A stretch of 8,357 nucleotides of DNA. It comes from SIG480 sp045649265. GTDB lineage: Bacteria; Bacillota; Clostridia; Oscillospirales; JAAYXM01. A program made the translations under genes and the position numbers. The stretch is from NCBI GenBank assembly GCA_045649265.1, contig JAZRPO010000055.1, forward strand, positions 1 through 8,357, read 5' to 3'. The notes under the pieces are model-generated. The model did not search any database, was not told where the DNA came from, and was given only the letters and a program-made list of their open reading frames with translations. Below, piece after piece: positions 5,489 through 8,357 of this stretch (the stretch's first letter is position 1; the number at the start of each line of letters is the position of its first letter).

Positions 5489-6649
5489 ATGGATTATACA
5501 AAAAAACTTTCCACTTGCGCAAGTTCCCTGAAGCCTTCGGGGATACGTAAGTTTTTTGACCTTATAAGCGGAACGGACGTTATCTCTCTGGGGATAGGTG
5601 AGCCTGATTTTGTAACACCGTGGCACATAAGAGATGCGGGAATCACCTCTCTTGAAAAGGGGTATACATACTATACTCCCAATGCGGGAACGACACAGCT
5701 CCGTAAGGCGATTTCTGCATATGTGGAGCGTTCTTTCGGCATTGGATATGCACCTGCAAGCGAGATTATCGTGACGGTTGGGGGAAGCGAGGCAATAGAC
5801 CTTGCTCTCCGTGCGCTTGTAAATCCGGGTGATGAGGTAATAGTTCCAGAACCTTCGTTTGTGTGTTATGGGCCTATGGCAAGCCTTACGGGAGGTGTGC
5901 CGGTCTATCTTCCCACATTTGAAAAAGATGACTTCAAAATTGATGTCGGGATGCTTGAACGGGCAATAACTCCTAAAACAAAGGCGCTTATTCTTCCGTA
6001 TCCGAATAACCCGACGGGTGCAATTCTTGAGCAAAAAGAGCTTGAAGAAATTGCGAAAATTGTTATTAAGCATGACATTATGGTCATTTCTGATGAGATT
6101 TATTCGGAGCTCACGTATGATAATGGGCATGTGTCACCGGCAGCTATCAAAGGAATGCGTGAAAGAACGGTAGTGGTAAACGGATTTTCAAAGTCGTATG
6201 CCATGACGGGTTGGCGCCTTGGATATGCGTGCGGGCCGGAAGAGGTTATCAAGGTGATGACCCGTATCCACCAGTACGCAATTATGTCAGCTCCTACAAT
6301 GGCGCAGTTTGCCGCTGTTGAAGCGTTGGAGCGCGGAGATAAGGATATAAAAGAAATGCGAGAGGAATACAACCGTCGCCGCAGATTTATGTGCGACAGG
6401 TTTAATGCTATCGGACTTGAATGCAAAATGCCCAAAGGTGCATTCTATATGTTTCCGTCAATCAAAAGCACGGGGCTTTCATCAGAGAATTTTTGCGAAA
6501 GACTGCTGAAAGAGAAAAGTGTTGCGGTTATTCCTGGTAACGCCTTTGGCGAAAGTGGGGAAGGTTTTGTCAGATGCTGTTATGCGGCTTCCATGAAGAA
6601 TATTGCAACAGCGCTTGACAGGATAGAGGAATTCATTAAGTCGCTTTAA
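5489..6649 (+). CDS. Class I PLP-dependent aminotransferase (AlaT/PatA-like)
   Basis: From ATG 5489 the protein has 386 residues, a normal length for subgroup I-gamma aminotransferases. Visible blocks are SGIRKFFDL near the N-terminus, ISLGIGEPDFVTP, YPNNPTG (171-177, Asn for PLP), SDEIYSELTY (201-210; Asp202 and Tyr205 contact PLP), NGFSKSYAMTGWRLGY with the Schiff-base Lys235, and GFVRCCYA with the carboxylate-binding Arg362. It transfers an amino group between an amino acid and a 2-oxo acid in the cytoplasm. The sequence style and the preceding Lrp-family gene point to the Bacillus AlaT/PatA group (alanine, aspartate or aromatic substrates); the exact donor cannot be read from sequence. 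It is the second gene of the rightward operon, 17 bases from both neighbours. Confidence 0.93.
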   Translation: MDYTKKLSTCASSLKPSGIRKFFDLISGTDVISLGIGEPDFVTPWHIRDAGITSLEKGYTYYTPNAGTTQLRKAISAYVERSFGIGYAPASEIIVTVGGSEAIDLALRALVNPGDEVIVPEPSFVCYGPMASLTGGVPVYLPTFEKDDFKIDVGMLERAITPKTKALILPYPNNPTGAILEQKELEEIAKIVIKHDIMVISDEIYSELTYDNGHVSPAAIKGMRERTVVVNGFSKSYAMTGWRLGYACGPEEVIKVMTRIHQYAIMSAPTMAQFAAVEALERGDKDIKEMREEYNRRRRFMCDRFNAIGLECKMPKGAFYMFPSIKSTGLSSENFCERLLKEKSVAVIPGNAFGESGEGFVRCCYAASMKNIATALDRIEEFIKSL

Positions 6650-6666
6650 GCGGCGGGGGTGGTTTT

Positions 6667-7791
6667 GTGGAGAATAAAGTTTTTCTCGCTTCGTGCCAGG
6701 ATTATTCGTCAGAAAATACGGAAAGGGCAGTTGTGGCTGCGCTTGGAGAATTCGGAGGGGCAAAAGCTCTTGCCGGAGGTAAACGTGTGCTCATAAAAGC
6801 AAACCTGCTTATGTCAAGCACTCCCGATAAAATGGTAACTACACATCCGTCAATTATTTCAGCACTTGCGAAAGAATTTATTGCTGCCGGGTGCACTGTT
6901 GAAATTGCAGACAGCTGCGGAGGAATATATACAGAAGCGGTCCTTGAAAAACTGTATGCGGCTACGGGTATGCGGCGTGTTGCTGAGGAGACGGGTGCGA
7001 TTCTTAATTATGATACATCTTCTTTTGAAAGATCGTTTCCGGATGGGGTCAGAATTAAAAAATCTTCGATAATTTCGCCTGTACAAAGAGCTGATTTTAT
7101 CATATCTGCCGCAAAGCTTAAAACTCACGGCTTTGCGTATTATACAGGTGCTGTCAAAAATATGTTCGGAGTTATTCCTGGCCTTTCAAAGGCTGCCATG
7201 CACAGTCGTTTTCCTGACAAAAAGGCGTTTTGCGAAATGCTTGTCGACCTTTGCGAGGGCGTGAGGCCTGACCTTTCGATTATTGACGGAATAATCGGCA
7301 TGGAAGGTGCAGGTCCATCTGGCGGCAACCCTAAATTTGCAGGAGTTTTGATTGCGTCAAAAAACCCATATGCTGCAGATGTTGCAGCAATGGAGATTAT
7401 GGGGCTTGACCTCGAAAAATCATATGTACATACAGCTGCTATGGATCGCGGGCTTATAGGGAGTGTAGAGTTTGCGGGCGCGCCCATTTCGGAATTTCGG
7501 ACTTCGTTTGAGCCTGCGTACAAGAAAGAGACAAAAACGTTTGTTTCCATTCTTCCGGGTGCGGCGCGGGTTTATGCGGAGAGATTTTTTGCAGCATATC
7601 CCAATGTAAAAAAGAAAATTTGCGTGGGCTGCGGAGAATGCGCTCGCTCATGCCCGGAATCGACAATTAAAATAGAAAACGGAAAAGCGCGTATCAGTTA
7701 CAAAAAGTGCATTCGTTGCTATTGCTGTCAGGAAATGTGTCCGGTAAAGGCGATAAAAATCGAGAAATTTGCAAAATTCCGGAAGAAATAA
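6667..7791 (+). CDS. DUF362 domain protein with C-terminal 2x[4Fe-4S] ferredoxin domain
   Basis: The start is GTG at 6667 with GGGGGTGG (6655-6662) just upstream; 374 residues. The first 290 or so form a DUF362 domain: KRVLIKANLL (39-48), AAKLKTHGFAYYTGAVKNMFG (148-168) and DGIIGMEGAGPSGG (207-220) are its hallmarks. The C-terminus carries two CxxCxxCxxxCP motifs: Cys319, 322, 325, 329 and Cys348, 351, 354, 358, with an extra Cys353, as expected for two 4Fe-4S clusters. A cytoplasmic iron-sulfur protein is likely; the family has no settled reaction, though redox or sulfur/metal roles are often guessed. It is common in anaerobes. It sits between the aminotransferase (17-base gap) and ispE (21-base gap), so it is part of the same operon. 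Confidence 0.92.
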   Translation: MENKVFLASCQDYSSENTERAVVAALGEFGGAKALAGGKRVLIKANLLMSSTPDKMVTTHPSIISALAKEFIAAGCTVEIADSCGGIYTEAVLEKLYAATGMRRVAEETGAILNYDTSSFERSFPDGVRIKKSSIISPVQRADFIISAAKLKTHGFAYYTGAVKNMFGVIPGLSKAAMHSRFPDKKAFCEMLVDLCEGVRPDLSIIDGIIGMEGAGPSGGNPKFAGVLIASKNPYAADVAAMEIMGLDLEKSYVHTAAMDRGLIGSVEFAGAPISEFRTSFEPAYKKETKTFVSILPGAARVYAERFFAAYPNVKKKICVGCGECARSCPESTIKIENGKARISYKKCIRCYCCQEMCPVKAIKIEKFAKFRKK

Positions 7792-7812
7792 AAGGATTGC
7801 GGTGAATCAACT

Positions 7813-8357
7813 ATGCGCTATGGTTTTGCGAGGGCATATGCAAAATTAAATTTGACTCTTGATGTTCTTTCGCGCCGTGATGATGGGTATCATAACCTTG
7901 ATATGGTGATGCAGAGCATATCTCTTAACGATTCTGTGTCGGTCAGAATCGGTTGCGGAGGCGGCGTTTCGATAATCTCGAATGCCCGCCACATTCCAAA
8001 CGATGAGCGAAATATTGCAATGAAGGCGGCGCTTGCCTTTGGAAAATCGACAGGAATTGACTGCGGAGGAATATATATAGCAATAGAAAAACGTATCCCG
8101 TCAAGTGCGGGGATGGCAGGCGGCAGTGCAGACGGTGCTGCTGTTTTGCGGCTTTTGAACGAGCTTTCAGGTGTGAAAATGTCAGATCGTGAGCTTTCTC
8201 AAATAGGTCTTTCTGTTGGTGCGGATGTTCCATTTTGTCTGATGGGCGGGACTGCGCGCGCTCTTTCAAAGGGCGAGGAGCTTTCCTCAATAAAGCCAAT
8301 TCCGCACTGCTTCTTTGTTATTGGAAAGCCAAAGTGCGGAATGTCAACAAAGACTGT
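7813..8357 (+). CDS. ispE: 4-diphosphocytidyl-2-C-methyl-D-erythritol kinase (3' end outside window)
   Basis: The frame is open from ATG 7813 to the window end (181 codons of about 285 usual). Motifs of the GHMP kinase IspE are clear: ARAYAKLNLTLDV (6-18, Lys11), DDGYHNLDMVMQSI, the ATP loop PSSAGMAGGSADGAAVL (96-112) and GADVPFCLMGGTA (136-148, catalytic Asp138). It phosphorylates the 2-hydroxyl of CDP-methylerythritol in the MEP (non-mevalonate) isoprenoid pathway, which supplies undecaprenyl phosphate and quinones. GCGGTGA at 7799-7805, seven bases before the ATG, is a modest ribosome site. The gene lies 21 bases after the DUF362 gene and is probably read from the same promoter at 4927-4955; no terminator or obvious promoter is seen between them. 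Confidence 0.96.
   Translation, partial: MRYGFARAYAKLNLTLDVLSRRDDGYHNLDMVMQSISLNDSVSVRIGCGGGVSIISNARHIPNDERNIAMKAALAFGKSTGIDCGGIYIAIEKRIPSSAGMAGGSADGAAVLRLLNELSGVKMSDRELSQIGLSVGADVPFCLMGGTARALSKGEELSSIKPIPHCFFVIGKPKCGMSTKT

Noticed and set aside
4914..5522. 202-codon minus-strand open frame opposite the Lrp-type gene
   Set aside because: It overlaps the whole regulator gene and its promoter region. The translation is low-complexity and has no recognisable motif.
5483..6130. 215-codon minus-strand open frame opposite the aminotransferase
   Set aside because: It mirrors a strongly coding plus-strand gene with intact PLP motifs. The composition is rich in Arg/Cys/Tyr, as expected of an antisense shadow.
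7943..8299. 118-codon minus-strand open frame near the right end
   Set aside because: It is antisense to ispE, which has all kinase motifs in the plus frame.

Overview
The window looks like a chromosomal segment of a low- to mid-GC Firmicute, most likely an anaerobic member of the Clostridia (Oscillospirales/Ruminococcaceae-like). The reasons are strong AGGAGG-type ribosome sites, Firmicute-type sigma-A promoter elements, an Lrp-regulator/aminotransferase pair resembling Bacillus AlaR-AlaT, a DUF362-ferredoxin protein beside ispE, and a trio of small proteins of a kind I associate with Clostridia. No taxonomic marker gene is present, so this is an inference.

Layout. (1) Positions 1-1763, plus strand, visibly AT-richer than the rest: the 3' part of a membrane-anchored family-2 glycosyltransferase (GtrB/DPM1-like) and a complete membrane O-acyltransferase, closed by a strong hairpin terminator. 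This looks like the end of a surface-glycan modification locus. (2) 1762-1887, minus strand: a 41-codon open segment that reads like the C-terminus of an otherwise missing gene, ending inside the same bidirectional terminator. (3) 1937-2875, plus strand: three tightly packed small genes (93, 119 and 88 aa) of unknown function. The last is a membrane hairpin with an acidic turn. A second bidirectional terminator closes them. (4) 4841 down to 2930, minus strand: wecB (UDP-GlcNAc 2-epimerase) followed 19 bases later by a membrane-anchored extracytoplasmic protein with a LolA/LppX-like C-terminal half. (5) 4842-4988: a divergent promoter region with a near-consensus sigma-A promoter for the rightward operon, a weaker leftward promoter for wecB, and a short palindrome between them. 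(6) 4989 to the window end, plus strand: Lrp/AsnC regulator, class I aminotransferase, DUF362 protein with two 4Fe-4S motifs, and ispE (cut by the window end), with 17-21 base gaps and therefore probably one operon.

How they fit together. WecB supplies UDP-ManNAc for wall or surface polysaccharide, and the first two genes decorate such polymers. The rightward operon joins amino-acid transamination under a probable local Lrp-type regulator to a redox-type protein of unknown role and to an isoprenoid (MEP pathway) kinase. Isoprenoids feed undecaprenyl phosphate, the carrier for the glycans made by the other genes, but that link is only thematic. The most likely under-described element is the three-small-gene cassette. 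I see no RNA gene, CRISPR array, intact mobile element or defence system.
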